Assembly (NCBI GenBank): GCA_009842375.1
Contig: VYFM01000509.1
Coordinates: 1 to 5,729 of the forward strand
Direction of reading: 5' to 3'
Length of the DNA stretch: 5,729 bases
Source of the DNA: Candidatus Poribacteria bacterium
GTDB taxonomy: Bacteria > Poribacteria > WGA-4E > WGA-3G
Shown piece by piece: positions 5,677 through 5,729 of the stretch (within the stretch, counting starts at the first letter, position 1; the number at the start of each line of letters is the position of its first letter). A program made the translations under genes and the position numbers. Below the pieces are notes generated by a model. That model was not told where the DNA came from, ran no database searches, and worked only from the letters and a program-made list of their open reading frames with translations.

Positions 5677-5729
5677 ACAACAATCCTGAAAAACTTGGTT
5701 CAGACAGATATCCACAGTACCCTTGATTT

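Larger units (their letters stand above)
5599..5681. repeat. 10-bp inverted repeat bracketing the operon promoter
   Basis: GTTGTCTGAA at 5599-5608 is the exact reverse complement of TTCAGACAAC at 5672-5681. The first copy covers the predicted transcription start and the second overlaps the distal arm of the 27-bp dyad, so the pair encloses both core promoter boxes. A further copy of the inner eight bases, TTCAGACA, lies at 5699-5706, 27 bp beyond the second. This arrangement suits a repressor that binds on both sides of a promoter. Confidence 0.5.

Overview
The window (about 5.7 kb, moderately AT-rich) is bacterial and looks like chromosomal DNA from an uncultured or environmental lineage. 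There are no phage, IS or plasmid genes. A REP-like intergenic palindrome, a very long TPR array and a PIN/UPF0175 gene pair suggest a repeat-rich, toxin-antitoxin-rich genome. Candidatus Poribacteria or a similar phylum is a guess only; the sequence does not settle the taxon.

Left half, plus strand: the C-terminal tail of an unidentified gene (2-85) ends in an ATGA overlap with a secreted P1-family (DmpA/BapA-type) N-terminal-nucleophile aminopeptidase (82-1275). A 158-bp gap follows that carries a REP-like palindrome, a near-consensus sigma70 promoter and a good Shine-Dalgarno. It leads into a TauE/SafE-type membrane permease (1434-2192). No ATG/GTG/TTG start fits that gene, and the signals point to an ATT start codon.

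Right half, minus strand, converging on the permease: a two-gene operon reads from 5575 to 2229 behind a strong extended -10 promoter. The first gene encodes a 950-residue protein with 22 clear and 2 degenerate TPR units, ending in a complete UPF0175-like antitoxin domain. The second gene starts 2 nt after the first ends (TAAGGATG) and encodes a DUF3368 PIN-domain protein, the usual toxin partner of UPF0175. The pair therefore reads as a type II toxin-antitoxin module whose antitoxin has been fused to a giant TPR scaffold. This is the most interesting object in the window.

The operon promoter is surrounded by inverted repeats: a 27-bp dyad just upstream of the -35 box and three TTCAGACA boxes. 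These are candidate autoregulatory operators. No tRNA, rRNA, CRISPR array or convincing intrinsic terminator was found. The largest non-coding stretch is the 158 bp between the two plus-strand genes.
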